A stretch of DNA of 64,000 nt from Lachnospiraceae bacterium (GCA_016291405.1 JAEEXG010000006.1:1-64000); one strand, 5' to 3'. Counted from the stretch's first letter, positions 33,944 to 43,970 are shown. Notes: generated from the sequence alone by a model not told the origin. Program-made: numbers and translations.

Positions 33944-36400
33944 TTATTTTAGAGTCACTTTTTTCAAGTGCCAAATGTCGTCAACATATTCCTGTATTGT
34001 TCTGTCGGAAGAAAACTTTCCGACGTGTGCCACATTAAGAATTGCCGACTTTGCCCATGTATCCTTATCTTGGTATTTTTGTACCAATGCTTCTCTCGCG
34101 TTGTGATATGAACGGAAATCCTTTAATATAAAATACCTGTCCGCACGATTTGTTTCAAGTGTATTTAACAAAGAATTGTATAAAGATCTGAATTCATCGG
34201 TGTTGTTTGGCTCATAGGTTCCATCAACAAGCTGATCTACAACCTTCTTTATATCTCTGTCGTTATTATAGATTTCCATGGGAACATAACCGCCGTAATT
34301 TTCATAGCTTATTACTTCTTCAGCAGTAAGTCCGAAAATCTGAGCGTTTTCTTTTCCCACTTCCTGAACGATTTCTACGTTTGCGCCATCCATTGTGCCA
34401 AGGGTCAATGCACCGTTTAACATAAACTTCATGTTACCGGTTCCCGATGCTTCCTTTGAAGCTGTTGAAATCTGTTCTGAAATATCAGATGCAGCAAAGA
34501 TAATCTCTGCATTTGAAACTCTGTAGTTTTCTATAAATATAACTTTAATCTTTCCATTTATGGAAGCATCGTTGTTAATAACTTCCGCAACGGAATTGAT
34601 TAGCTTAATTGTCTGCTTTGCTGTATGATAACCTGCAGCCGCTTTTGCTCCGAAGATAAAGGTTCTCGGATAGAAATCCATATCCGGATTTTCCTTAAGC
34701 ATGTTGTAAAGATACATGATGTCTAAGATATTTAAAAGCTGTCTCTTATATTCATGAAGTCTCTTTACCTGAACATCAAAGATTGAATCGGGATCAACAT
34801 CCACTCCGTTATGCTCTTTAATGTATTTAGCAAGGCGCACTTTGTTTTCACGCTTAATCTTCATGAATTCTTTTTGCACCTTTTTATCATCTGCATAATC
34901 TGCAAGCTTAACAATCTTAGATAAATCCGTAATCCATCCGTTTCCGCATTTTTTAGTAACAAAATCTGCAAGTAAGGGATTAGCGTGTAAGAGGAATCTT
35001 CTCTGAGTGATACCGTTAGTCTTATTGTTAAACTTTTCAGGCATCATTTCATAGAAATCTCTTAACTCCTGACGCATAAGGATTTCTGTGTGAAGTTCGG
35101 CAACACCGTTTACTGAATGGCCTGCACAGATTGCAAGGTTAGCCATTCTGACCTGACCATCGTAAAGGATAGCCATCTTACGTACTTTTTCACGGTTACC
35201 GGGGTACTTCTTTTCGATTTCTTCTATAAATCTTCTGTTTATTTCTTCTACTATTTGATAAATTCTGGGAAGTAATCTTTGGAAAAGGTCGATAGGCCAC
35301 TTTTCAAGGGCTTCAGCCATGATTGTATGGTTGGTGTAAGCGCATGTCTTTGTGGTCACATCCCATGCATCGTCCCATGAAAGCCCATGCACGTCCATTA
35401 AAATACGCATAAGCTCGGGGATAGCTACCGTGGGGTGAGTATCGTTTAACTGGAAAGCTACCTTTTCATAGAATTTTCGAATGTCTTTATGAGTGCGCAA
35501 ATACTTTTCAACCGCTTCCTGTACAGATGCGGAAATGAAGAAATACTGCTGCTTTAATCTTAATTCCTTGCCCACATAGTGATTGTCATTTGGATACAAT
35601 ACTTCAACTATTGTCTTTGCAAGGTTTTCCTGCTCAACCGCCTTTTGATAATCTCCTTTATCAAAAGAATCAAGTTTAAATACTTCCATGGGCTGAGCAT
35701 CCCAAATACGAAGTGTGTTTACCACTCCGTTTCCGTATCCTATTACGGGTAAATCGTAAGGCACAGCGTTTACCGATTGATAACCTTCCTGACGATAGTG
35801 AAGGTTTCCTTTTTCATCGGTATCTGCTACCGTATATCCTCCGAATTTAACTTCTTTAGTATATTCGGGCCTCTTTAATTCAAAGGGGTTACCGTTTTCA
35901 AGCCAGTTATCCGGAGCTTCCACCTGGTATCCGTTCTCGATTACCTGCTTAAACATGCCGTATTTATATCTGATGGCACATCCGTAAGCGGGATATCCAA
36001 GTGTTGCGAGAGAATCAAGAAAGCACGCTGCCAATCGACCAAGACCGCCGTTACCAAGCGCTGCATCAGGCTCTTCATCCTCAACTACGTCTATGTTTAC
36101 TCCAAGCTCTTCCAAAGCAACTTTTGCTTCTTTGTAAGCCTTCATGTTGATGAGGTTGTTTCCCAGGGCTCGCCCCATCAAAAACTCCATCGACATGTAG
36201 TAAACAATCTTTAGATCCTTTTCTTCGATTGCCTTCTGGGTATCCATCCAGGCATCGATTATCTGATCCTTTATTGCGTAGCAAACAGCCTGAAAAATCT
36301 GTTGGTCTGTTGCTTCTTCCATAGTTTTTCTGTAAAGAGTCTTTACATTATAAACAACGCTTCTTTTAAACAACTCTTTGTCAAAGACAGGTGCTCCCAT
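33944..36400 (-). CDS. glgP: Glycogen/maltodextrin phosphorylase
   Basis: 818 residues, a full-length GT35 phosphorylase that releases glucose-1-phosphate from alpha-glucans. The pyridoxal-phosphate lysine is in KEASGTGNMKFMLNGALTLG; substrate-site stretches ALGNGGLGRLAACFLDSLAT and FQLNDTHPTVAIPELMRIL are intact. ileS ends 33 bases upstream with no terminator between, so transcription from the ileS T-box promoter may continue into it. Confidence 0.96.
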   Translation of the reverse strand: MGAPVFDKELFKRSVVYNVKTLYRKTMEEATDQQIFQAVCYAIKDQIIDAWMDTQKAIEEKDLKIVYYMSMEFLMGRALGNNLINMKAYKEAKVALEELGVNIDVVEDEEPDAALGNGGLGRLAACFLDSLATLGYPAYGCAIRYKYGMFKQVIENGYQVEAPDNWLENGNPFELKRPEYTKEVKFGGYTVADTDEKGNLHYRQEGYQSVNAVPYDLPVIGYGNGVVNTLRIWDAQPMEVFKLDSFDKGDYQKAVEQENLAKTIVEVLYPNDNHYVGKELRLKQQYFFISASVQEAVEKYLRTHKDIRKFYEKVAFQLNDTHPTVAIPELMRILMDVHGLSWDDAWDVTTKTCAYTNHTIMAEALEKWPIDLFQRLLPRIYQIVEEINRRFIEEIEKKYPGNREKVRKMAILYDGQVRMANLAICAGHSVNGVAELHTEILMRQELRDFYEMMPEKFNNKTNGITQRRFLLHANPLLADFVTKKCGNGWITDLSKIVKLADYADDKKVQKEFMKIKRENKVRLAKYIKEHNGVDVDPDSIFDVQVKRLHEYKRQLLNILDIMYLYNMLKENPDMDFYPRTFIFGAKAAAGYHTAKQTIKLINSVAEVINNDASINGKIKVIFIENYRVSNAEIIFAASDISEQISTASKEASGTGNMKFMLNGALTLGTMDGANVEIVQEVGKENAQIFGLTAEEVISYENYGGYVPMEIYNNDRDIKKVVDQLVDGTYEPNNTDEFRSLYNSLLNTLETNRADRYFILKDFRSYHNAREALVQKYQDKDTWAKSAILNVAHVGKFSSDRTIQEYVDDIWHLKKVTLK

Positions 36401-36433
36401 GCTAAGTTCTCCTTTTATGCCAATAAGTTTGCA

Positions 36434-39400
36434 TTAAACTCGCTCAACACCTATTGTAACATTTTCGCCATTAACGTTCCATTCCTTCATGTTGGAAAGT
36501 GTTCCGTTATCGGAGATTTCTGTTGCCAATACTTTAGTTGCAATAGCTTCTTTGTTCTTTAACACTACTTTACTTACTTTGTCGCTTCCGCTAACCACTA
36601 CCTTGATTCTGTCCATTACTTCAAAGCCCGAATCCTTACGCATGGTCTGAATCTTTGAAATAACTTCGTACATAAAGCCTTCTTCGATAAGTTCTTCCGT
36701 AAGGTTTGTATCAAGGACAACGGTAACGGCATTGTCAGCTTCTGTTACATATCCTTCCTTCTGAGTGATAGCGATAAGCAAATCTTCTTCTGCCAAAGAA
36801 ACCGTTACGCCGTCAACATCAAAAGAGATTGCTCCCTTTGCCTTAAGGTCATCCATAGCTAAGTTTCCATCTACAGAAGCTAAATACTTCTGGATTCCGC
36901 CAAGCTGCTTTCCGTACTTAGGGCCGACTGTTCTAAGTTGAGGCTTAAATGTATAAGAAGTAAATTCTCTTACATCGTCTGTAAAGATAACATCTTTTAC
37001 GTTTAATTCGTCTTCGATGATTTCTTTGTAGAAGTCTGAAAGTTCAAAGCCTGCCTTAACAAACATCTTTGAGATAGGCTGTCTGTTCTTTATATTTGAA
37101 GCATTTCTTGCAGCACGTCCCATAACAACAGTCTTTAAAACTGCGTCCATGTTCTTTTCAAGTTCTTTGTCCACAAGCTTTTCATCTGCAACGGGGAAGT
37201 CGCAAAGGTGAACGCTTACAGGAGCATTCTTATCGATTTCGCAAACGAGGTTTCTGTAGATATCGTCTGCCATGAAAGGAATCATGGGTGCTGCTGCCTT
37301 AACTACGGTAACAAGTGCTGTGTAAAGAGTCATGTAAGCGTTGATCTTATCCTGCTCCATGCCCTTAGCCCAGAATCTTTCACGAGAACGACGTACATAC
37401 CAGTTACTCATTTCGTCAACAAAGTCATCAAGGGCTCTTCCGGCATCGGGGATGCGATAGTTTTCAAGGTTGTTATCTACATCCTTAACCATTGTATTTA
37501 ATTTAGATAAAAGCCACTTATCCATTACAGGAAGCTTATCGTATTCAAGTGAATACTTTGTGGCATCGAAATTATCGATATTTGCGTAGAGTACAAAGAA
37601 AGCGTATGTGTTCCAAAGTGTACCCATGAACTTTCTCTGGCCTTCTACAACTGCTTCATCTGAGAAGCGGTTAGGAAGGTAAGGAGCTGAATTTGTGTAG
37701 AAATACCATCTGATTGCATCTGCGCCAAACTTTGCAAGTGCTTCAAAGGGATCTACGGCATTTCCTTTTGACTTACTCATCTTCTGACCGTTTTTATCAA
37801 GGACATGTCCCAAAACGATTACGTTTTCATAGGGAGCTTTGTTAAAAAGCAAAGTTGATTCAGCCATAAGTGAATGGAACCATCCACGTGTCTGGTCAAC
37901 ACCTTCAGAAATAAACTTTGCAGGGAACTGTGCTTCAAACTTTTCCTTGTTTTCAAAAGGATAATGATGCTGAGCAAAGGGCATTGCACCTGAGTCAAAC
38001 CAGCAGTCGATAACTTCGGGCACTCTCTTCATGGTGCCGCCGCACTTAGGACACTTAAGAGTCACTTCGTCGATGTAAGGACGGTGAAGCTCAACCTTGT
38101 CTGCATCGCTCATTCCACTCTTTTCTTTAAGTTCTGCTCTTGAACCGATGCATTCTAAGTGACCGCATTCGCACTCCCAGATATTTAAAGGAGTACCCCA
38201 GTAACGGTTACGTGAGATTGCCCAGTCCTGAATATTTTCAAGCCAGTTACCGAAACGTCCCTTACCGATTGATTCGGGAATCCAGTTAACTGTGTTGTTG
38301 TTTCTGATTAAGTCATCTCTTACCGCTGTTTCTTTGATGTACCAAGACTCTCTTGCATAGTAGATTAAGGGAGTATCACATCTCCAGCAGTGAGGATATT
38401 CGTGTTCAAACTTAGGTGCGTCATAAAGCTGTCCTCTTGCATCAAGGTCCTTTAATACCTCAGGGTCTGCTTTCTTTACAAACAAACCTGCAAAAGGTGT
38501 TTCTTCTGTCATTTCACCCTTACCGTTTACAAACTGTACGAAAGGAAGGTCATAGTTTCTTCCTACATTGGCATCGTCTTCACCAAATGCGGGAGCGATA
38601 TGAACAATACCGGTACCGTCTGACATGGTAACGTATTCATCACATGTTACAAAGAAACCTTTCTTCTTCTGCTTATCTGCGCATTCCTTAGCACAAGCAA
38701 ACAAAGGCTCATATTCTTTCTTTTCTAAATCCTTACCTACGTATGTTTCAAGGATTTCGTAAGCAGGTGCATCATCTGTCTTAAGCTTTCCTAAAACTGT
38801 GTCAAGCAAAGCCTTAGCCATGTAATATGTGTATCCGTCTGCTGCCTTTACCTTACAGTACTCTTCGTGAGGGTTCATACAAAGAGCTACGTTAGAAGGA
38901 AGTGTCCAGGGTGTTGTGGTCCATGCAAGGAAGTATGCATCTTCGCCAACACACTTAAATCTTACGATTGCAGAGCGTTCCTTAACTGTTTTATATCCCT
39001 GTGATACTTCTGCTGAAGAAAGAGGAGTACCGCAGCGAGGGCAGTAAGGAACGATTTTAAATCCTTTGTATAAAAGATTCTTATTCCAGATTTCTTTTAA
39101 TGCCCACCATTCTGATTCGATATAATCGTCATGATATGTAACATAAGGGTTGTCCATATCAGCCCAGAAACCAACTGAACCTGAAAAGTCTTCCCACATT
39201 CCCTTATATTTCCAAACGGATTCCTTACACTTTTCAATGAAGGGTTCCATTCCGTATTCTTCAATCTGTTCCTTTCCGTTTAAGCCAAGAAGTTTTTCAA
39301 CTTCAAGTTCAACGGGAAGTCCGTGAGTATCCCAACCTGCTTTTCTGGGTACATAATAGCCCTTCATGGTGCGGTATCTGGGAATCATATCTTTAATAAC

Positions 39401-39586
39401 TCTTGTAAGCACGTGACCGATATGAGGCTTACCGTTTGCTGTAGGGGGTCCGTCATAGAAAGTGTATGTGGGGCCTTCCTTACGGCTGTCCATACTCTTT
39501 TCAAAAATCTGATTGTCGTTCCAGAACTTAAGTGTTTCTTTTTCACGATCCACAAAGTTCATGTTGGGTGATACCTGTTTGTACAT
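36434..39586 (-). CDS. ileS: Isoleucyl-tRNA synthetase, type 2 (eukaryote/archaea-like)
   Basis: 1050 residues. The class I motifs are PHIGH (about 57) and KMSKSKGN (about 600). An editing domain (TTPWTLPSN, GTGIVHIAPAFGEDD) and an anticodon domain follow. It has AGWDTHGLPVELEVEK and a long C-terminal domain without the zinc-binding cysteines of the shorter bacterial enzyme. These are marks of the IleRS2 type, known to tolerate mupirocin better than IleRS1. An isoleucine T-box lies directly upstream. The site GGAGGAAAAAG precedes the ATG. Confidence 0.95.
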   Translation of the reverse strand: MYKQVSPNMNFVDREKETLKFWNDNQIFEKSMDSRKEGPTYTFYDGPPTANGKPHIGHVLTRVIKDMIPRYRTMKGYYVPRKAGWDTHGLPVELEVEKLLGLNGKEQIEEYGMEPFIEKCKESVWKYKGMWEDFSGSVGFWADMDNPYVTYHDDYIESEWWALKEIWNKNLLYKGFKIVPYCPRCGTPLSSAEVSQGYKTVKERSAIVRFKCVGEDAYFLAWTTTPWTLPSNVALCMNPHEEYCKVKAADGYTYYMAKALLDTVLGKLKTDDAPAYEILETYVGKDLEKKEYEPLFACAKECADKQKKKGFFVTCDEYVTMSDGTGIVHIAPAFGEDDANVGRNYDLPFVQFVNGKGEMTEETPFAGLFVKKADPEVLKDLDARGQLYDAPKFEHEYPHCWRCDTPLIYYARESWYIKETAVRDDLIRNNNTVNWIPESIGKGRFGNWLENIQDWAISRNRYWGTPLNIWECECGHLECIGSRAELKEKSGMSDADKVELHRPYIDEVTLKCPKCGGTMKRVPEVIDCWFDSGAMPFAQHHYPFENKEKFEAQFPAKFISEGVDQTRGWFHSLMAESTLLFNKAPYENVIVLGHVLDKNGQKMSKSKGNAVDPFEALAKFGADAIRWYFYTNSAPYLPNRFSDEAVVEGQRKFMGTLWNTYAFFVLYANIDNFDATKYSLEYDKLPVMDKWLLSKLNTMVKDVDNNLENYRIPDAGRALDDFVDEMSNWYVRRSRERFWAKGMEQDKINAYMTLYTALVTVVKAAAPMIPFMADDIYRNLVCEIDKNAPVSVHLCDFPVADEKLVDKELEKNMDAVLKTVVMGRAARNASNIKNRQPISKMFVKAGFELSDFYKEIIEDELNVKDVIFTDDVREFTSYTFKPQLRTVGPKYGKQLGGIQKYLASVDGNLAMDDLKAKGAISFDVDGVTVSLAEEDLLIAITQKEGYVTEADNAVTVVLDTNLTEELIEEGFMYEVISKIQTMRKDSGFEVMDRIKVVVSGSDKVSKVVLKNKEAIATKVLATEISDNGTLSNMKEWNVNGENVTIGVERV

Positions 39587-39852
39587 CTTTTTCCTCCAAA
39601 ATCTCTCGAAAAATTAGAAAAGGCTCCGTCCTAAAAAGGACGAAGCCTGATAAGCGTCGCTAACCACCTTTTTAAGAGTACTCCCTTTCGGTCCATACAA
39701 TTCCACTCTAACGTTTGGATTACGTCTCAGCTTACTTTGTTCAGCTTCGAAGCTCAGAAGTGATTTTCACATATACCTTACTTGTACCGGGCTCTCACCC
39801 TCTCCGGCTCGCTGAAACTTCAAATATATGCTACTGTCTTCGTCAATGCTTT
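39587..39852 (-). ncRNA. T-box riboswitch, isoleucine-specific, ahead of ileS
   Basis: From the predicted start near 39852 the leader shows a long Stem I with the conserved GAGAGCC-type loops. The specifier loop reads GTGAAAATCACTTCTGAG, with ATC (Ile) at 39762-39764. The T-box antiterminator core is AAGGTGGTTAGCG at 39658-39670, where TGGT would pair with the tRNA ACCA end. A terminator hairpin follows at 39612-39647. Uncharged tRNA-Ile would favour read-through. Confidence 0.93.
39612..39647 (-). terminator. T-box terminator hairpin
   Basis: AGGCTTCGTCCT and AGGACGGAGCCT pair with short TTT loop (one G-T pair), followed by TTTTCTAATTTTT on the minus strand. Confidence 0.88.
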
Positions 39853-39858
39853 GCGGAC

Positions 39859-39888
39859 ATTATATTGCTTTTACTGCGTTTATGTCAA
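39859..39888 (-). promoter_or_regulatory. Sigma-A promoter of the ileS T-box leader
   Basis: TTGACA (39883-39888) and TATAAT (39859-39864) with an 18-base spacer; both hexamers are perfect. Confidence 0.88.
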
Positions 39889-39901
39889 GTAAATCCAACA
39901 T

Positions 39902-39930
39902 AAAAGAGCCGTCGCATATAGCGATGGCCC
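39902..39930 (-). terminator. Terminator of mscL
   Basis: GGGCCATCGC and GCGACGGCTC pair around TATAT and are followed by TTTTATG on the minus strand. Confidence 0.8.
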
Positions 39931-39941
39931 TTTTTGATGTT

Positions 39942-40337
39942 TTATTTGTTCTTAAGTAAGTCTCTGATTTCTGTAAGAAGTTCTTCGCTTGTGGGCTTAG
40001 CAGGTTCTGCTGCCTTAGCTTCTTCTTCTTTCTTCTTAAACTTAGCGGATGCCTTTGCGATTGCCTTTGTGATAAAGAAAATGCAAAGTGCCACGATAAG
40101 GAAGTCAATTACGCTCTGGATGAAGTTACCATACAAAAGCTCAGCTTCTCCAACCTTAACAGATAAAGTGGTAAAATCGATACCGCCGGTGATAATTCCG
40201 ATTAAGGGCATCAAAACATCGTTAACCAAAGAAGTTACGATTTTTCCGAATGCTCCACCGATGATAACACCGATAGCCATGTCTAAGATATTACCCTTAG
40301 CAACAAACTCCTTGAACTCTTTCATTGTCTTTTTCAT
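39942..40337 (-). CDS. mscL: Large-conductance mechanosensitive channel
   Basis: 131 residues. The N-terminal helix and TM1 read KEFVAKGNILDMAIGVIIGGAFGKIVTSLVND, of which GNILDMAIGVIIGGAFGKIV is the diagnostic core; TM2 is FLIVALCIFFITKAI. A charged C-terminal bundle ends it. It opens when membrane tension rises and lets solutes escape in osmotic down-shock. It is monocistronic with its own promoter and terminator. Confidence 0.96.
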   Translation of the reverse strand: MKKTMKEFKEFVAKGNILDMAIGVIIGGAFGKIVTSLVNDVLMPLIGIITGGIDFTTLSVKVGEAELLYGNFIQSVIDFLIVALCIFFITKAIAKASAKFKKKEEEAKAAEPAKPTSEELLTEIRDLLKNK

Positions 40338-40379
40338 TTCTTACCCTCCTTGTGTAAAAGTATCAATGTACCAATAAGA

Positions 40380-40408
40380 ATAATATCAAATGTAAGAGTA
40401 ATAAACAA
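40380..40408 (-). promoter_or_regulatory. Sigma-A promoter of mscL
   Basis: TTGTTT (40403-40408), 17 bases, TATTAT (40380-40385), about 40 bases before the start codon. Confidence 0.6.
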
Positions 40409-40427
40409 TAAGTAAAGCCAAATAAAC

Positions 40428-41591
40428 CTACATTTGTTTTAAAATATAGTCTTTTACCTTCTCTAACTTGCTTTCTTTCCACTTACCATCCTTTTCTTTA
40501 AGGGAAATCGGATAAACAATCTGAAAATCCAGCACTTCTCCCGGCACACGACCGCTTCTTAACTCTTCATAGAAGTTTTCCCTAAAGTCTTCTTCCGTGG
40601 CATTTTCAAACTTTGCAGGGTTCATGTATTTTAGCTGCCTCTTTGTAGCCTCTATAAACATTTTTGCGGAAAGGGGCTCTAGCTTTTCATACTCTTCTTT
40701 TTGAACATCTGTAAAGATATCGGGAAGTGAATGTGCTTTAACAGTTTCTGTCTCTCTGTCTATCTTAAGTCCCTTTGCGTCAAAAGAAACTGACTTTTCA
40801 GTAAAGTTAAGTTTAAGTAAGATTCCAAACTCTGTATTGTACTGAGATCTTTGATAATCAGTATCAAAGATAAAGTTACCTAATGAATAAAAGATAATCT
40901 TATCTCCAACCGTCTCATAGTTCATTGGAACATGGGGATGGTGAGACACCACAACGTCAGCACCCATTTTTAAGTATTCTAAGTATCTGTCTCTTGTGTA
41001 TCTGTTTGGAAGGCTTGTAAACTCTTCTCCTCCGTGAGAGACAACCACGCACCATTTGCAGGTTTTCTTTATTTCATTAATTACACTTTGAATGCTTTCC
41101 ATATCGCTCCAGCTAAAGCATCCGGGAGTGTCTAATCCTGCTTTTCTGCAGGCTCTTTGATATCCTACTGATAAAATACCGATGCCACCTGCTTCATTTA
41201 ATATAATGGGCGTCTTAGCTTCTTTTTCATTCATTCCTGCCCCAAGGGTTAAAGTATTTGCTTCTTTAGCATGTAATAAAGTCTCTTTAATGCCCTCAAG
41301 CCCTGCATCCATTATGTGGTTGTTACAAATATTCCAAATGTCTGCATTGATCCTTTTTAAGAAGCTTACGGCTCTAGGGTCCATAGCGTGAACAAGCTTA
41401 GCCTTAGGGTCATCGGTTTCTTCTTTCTTTACTTCATACAAAGGCCCTTCCACGTTTGCAATCACATGGTCCGCGCCTTTTAAAAAATCCGTTATATCAG
41501 AAGAAAGCAGGCTTTCATCAGCCCACTTTCCTTCCATGTATTTGTCAAATCCTATATCACCTGTAAAAATCAGGGAAGTCGATTCTTTCAT
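40428..41591 (-). CDS. CapA-family metallophosphatase-like protein
   Basis: 387 residues of the CapA/PGA_cap family, related to calcineurin-like phosphoesterases. Seen: FTGDIGFDKYM at the start, HVIANVEGPLY, IWNICNNHIMDAGLEGI, VVSHGGEEF and VVSHHPHVPMNYE, with metal-binding Asp, Asn and His residues in the expected order. There is no signal peptide, so it seems cytoplasmic. CapA proteins are linked to poly-gamma-glutamate synthesis, but the partner genes capB and capC are absent here. It follows the MscS-like gene by 5 bases. Confidence 0.88.
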   Translation of the reverse strand: MKESTSLIFTGDIGFDKYMEGKWADESLLSSDITDFLKGADHVIANVEGPLYEVKKEETDDPKAKLVHAMDPRAVSFLKRINADIWNICNNHIMDAGLEGIKETLLHAKEANTLTLGAGMNEKEAKTPIILNEAGGIGILSVGYQRACRKAGLDTPGCFSWSDMESIQSVINEIKKTCKWCVVVSHGGEEFTSLPNRYTRDRYLEYLKMGADVVVSHHPHVPMNYETVGDKIIFYSLGNFIFDTDYQRSQYNTEFGILLKLNFTEKSVSFDAKGLKIDRETETVKAHSLPDIFTDVQKEEYEKLEPLSAKMFIEATKRQLKYMNPAKFENATEEDFRENFYEELRSGRVPGEVLDFQIVYPISLKEKDGKWKESKLEKVKDYILKQM

Positions 41592-41596
41592 ACGCT

Positions 41597-42379
41597 TTAT
41601 TCCTTACCGTTAAAAACTACAAGCTTGTTGTAAGGTATCTCGATTCCTTCTTCTTTAAATCTCTTCATAAGTTCCACTCTTACTTCGGAGCAGGATGTGG
41701 GGTTATCTTTAAAGTCCTTTGTTTCAACAAGGGCTCTTAATGTTACTCCGCTTTCATCGCAGCTTCTTAAAAGTACGGTTGGCTTAGGGCCGTAGTGCTT
41801 TGGATGCTTGGTTATAACATCAGCCATAATGTTCATGGCCTTTTCCATGTCGGTTCCGTATGCAACGGATATATCAACGGGGAAAGAAAATGATTCTTCC
41901 TGAGTGTAGTTAATGATAATCGAAGAACCCACTATGGAGTTTGGTATATATATGATTTCTTTTTGATAGGTCTTAATTACGGTATGTCTAAGAGTAATGT
42001 TTTCAACGTATCCGGGGTCATAAGAATCAATCTTTACTCTATCCCCAATATCAAAGGGCCTTGACCTTGAAGAAGAAAGGGATATTCCCGCAAATACGTT
42101 TGCAAGAGTTGATTGAGCCGCAAGACCTAATACAACTGCTGCCACACCGGATGAAGCAAGGGCTTTTTCCCAAGGCTTTGAAAAACCGGGAATCTGTCCA
42201 AGCACTGTAAAGAGTGCCGCAATCCACATGATTACTATGATAAGGCCCTTCAGAAAGATTAAATGTATCTTTCCTTTAAGTCTTTCTTTACTGAAAAACT
42301 TGTTCATGACCATGTTTATTACATATGCAATTACAAAGGGCAGAACATACTTTAAAAAGATTTCCAAAACATCTTCCAT
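41597..42379 (-). CDS. Small-conductance mechanosensitive channel (MscS family)
   Basis: 260 residues. Two to three membrane helices come first, then the pore helix and beta domain: SGVAAVVLGLAAQSTLANVFAG and RPFDIGDRVKI are MscS hallmarks, as is IPNSIVGSSIIINYT. The C-terminal cytoplasmic cage is short. It lies between a glycosyltransferase (12 bases upstream) and a CapA gene (5 bases downstream), so all three are probably one operon. Confidence 0.93.
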   Translation of the reverse strand: MEDVLEIFLKYVLPFVIAYVINMVMNKFFSKERLKGKIHLIFLKGLIIVIMWIAALFTVLGQIPGFSKPWEKALASSGVAAVVLGLAAQSTLANVFAGISLSSSRSRPFDIGDRVKIDSYDPGYVENITLRHTVIKTYQKEIIYIPNSIVGSSIIINYTQEESFSFPVDISVAYGTDMEKAMNIMADVITKHPKHYGPKPTVLLRSCDESGVTLRALVETKDFKDNPTSCSEVRVELMKRFKEEGIEIPYNKLVVFNGKE

Positions 42380-42391
42380 GGCATTCTCCTA

Positions 42392-43912
42392 TCAGTTTCT
42401 TTTTTCAAAATGATATAAATGACAGTGGTATTTTCCCATCCACTTATCAAGGTATTCAGTTACTTCGTAGCCTTTATCCTTCATTAAAGCCAATTCGTCA
42501 TCATAAAGAACAGGGTCTAGGTAAGCCCAGATTTCTCTAAAGTCGCCCTCAAGATTGTAGGGCTTTTCATCAAAGACTTCGTTATCGGGATAATAGTATT
42601 TAAGCACCGTCCAAGCAAGATGCTTAACGCCTGCGGATGTAAATACAGTATCTTCGGAAGGAGTTCCCACAATGCTTAATATTTCCTCGGTATTTACTTC
42701 TTCAACCTTTGTAACGCTTCTAAAGTTCTTAAAATCAAAGAGCCCCGCTCCAAAGAGAAGTACAAGCAACACTCCGATGATATAAAGCCTTGCGGTTGCT
42801 TCTTTTTCATCTTTAACAAATTTCTTTATAAGTATGGTAAGTCCCACCAGCACAACCGGCATAAGGGGATGCATGTATCTAATCTCAAGAATCGGATTAA
42901 TGATTAAGCAAACAAGGTAGGCAAATGAAATCACCAGTACGCTTGTTAAGGCAAAAGAAAACAGACTGTAGTCAAGGTAATCCAAGTTTTCTTTCTTTGT
43001 AAGGCTTATATCAAGCTTTACGTTTACGCTTCTTTTATCGATTTTTTTAAACACAAGGACGTTAAAAATCTTATTTAAATATACAAGCAACACGATAATT
43101 GCTACGATTGTAAGAATCCTTGATGTAAGGCCTCCGCCAAGTAAAAACCTTATTACGTTTGAAAGCTTTTCGGGTTTATCTGCCCACCAGTTATTCTTTA
43201 CTCTTCCTGTCTGAATGAAGAATACGGGAATCCAGGGCAAATACAAAAGGATGTATGAAGCTATGGAAATTATTCCGTAAAGGTAGGTCTTTCCGCGATT
43301 CTTTAAAAAGTACACTAGCGAAACACTGAATACTAAAATTCCGCTTGTAACAAGTCCGTAATAATGAGTATAAGCAGAAAGAACCGAGAATATTACAAGC
43401 CACACCCAGTAAGATTTCTTTTCTTTTTCAAATATCTTTATAGAAAAAAGAGTCGCAATTAATATAAACGCAAAGCACAAAGCATACATTCTGATTTCCA
43501 AGTTATATTCTACGCAAGTAGCGGATAAGCCTGTTATAAAAATAAAGAAGTATGAAGGGATGCTTCCAAGGTGTTTCTTTATAACCGTTACGCAAAGGAT
43601 GATTCCCACAATGAACGGAATAACAGACGCTAAGTGATAAATCCAAGCCACCTGTCCGAATATTTCATAAAAGAGCTTAAGGTACGCATAGTATAAAATA
43701 GGGTGATTTTCAAGATAATAGACTCTTTCATAAAGGCCTTTATAATCGGTACCTCTTATGACGTTTCCTGAGAAAGCTTCGTCTCCCCACAAAACGTTAT
43801 CAAAGATCAAAGATACGTTTAATAAAACCACAGCTAAAGCCGCAATATATACTCCGTATTTAATTAAAAACAAATATATGGCATTAAAAAATGTGTTTGT
43901 CTTTTTATTCAT
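42392..43912 (-). CDS. Multi-pass membrane glycosyltransferase (GT-C/GT39-like)
   Basis: 506 residues with about eleven to twelve membrane segments. The first outer loop carries WGDEAFSGNVIRGTDYKGLY and ENHPILYYAYLK, the acidic-motif layout of GT-C enzymes that move sugars from lipid carriers. A soluble C-terminal part (about 415-506) follows. The donor and acceptor are unknown. It is the first gene of the operon with MscS and CapA members. Confidence 0.82.
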   Translation of the reverse strand: MNKKTNTFFNAIYLFLIKYGVYIAALAVVLLNVSLIFDNVLWGDEAFSGNVIRGTDYKGLYERVYYLENHPILYYAYLKLFYEIFGQVAWIYHLASVIPFIVGIILCVTVIKKHLGSIPSYFFIFITGLSATCVEYNLEIRMYALCFAFILIATLFSIKIFEKEKKSYWVWLVIFSVLSAYTHYYGLVTSGILVFSVSLVYFLKNRGKTYLYGIISIASYILLYLPWIPVFFIQTGRVKNNWWADKPEKLSNVIRFLLGGGLTSRILTIVAIIVLLVYLNKIFNVLVFKKIDKRSVNVKLDISLTKKENLDYLDYSLFSFALTSVLVISFAYLVCLIINPILEIRYMHPLMPVVLVGLTILIKKFVKDEKEATARLYIIGVLLVLLFGAGLFDFKNFRSVTKVEEVNTEEILSIVGTPSEDTVFTSAGVKHLAWTVLKYYYPDNEVFDEKPYNLEGDFREIWAYLDPVLYDDELALMKDKGYEVTEYLDKWMGKYHCHLYHFEKRN

Positions 43913-43970
43913 GTTTCTTCCTTCATAGATTTAGTCGTTTCTATCTTATCACCTAACGGCTTTGAAGGCA

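Noticed and set aside
39715..39903. Plus-strand frame of 62 codons opposite the ileS leader
   Set aside because: The region is explained by the T-box riboswitch and promoter on the minus strand; no ribosome site is present.
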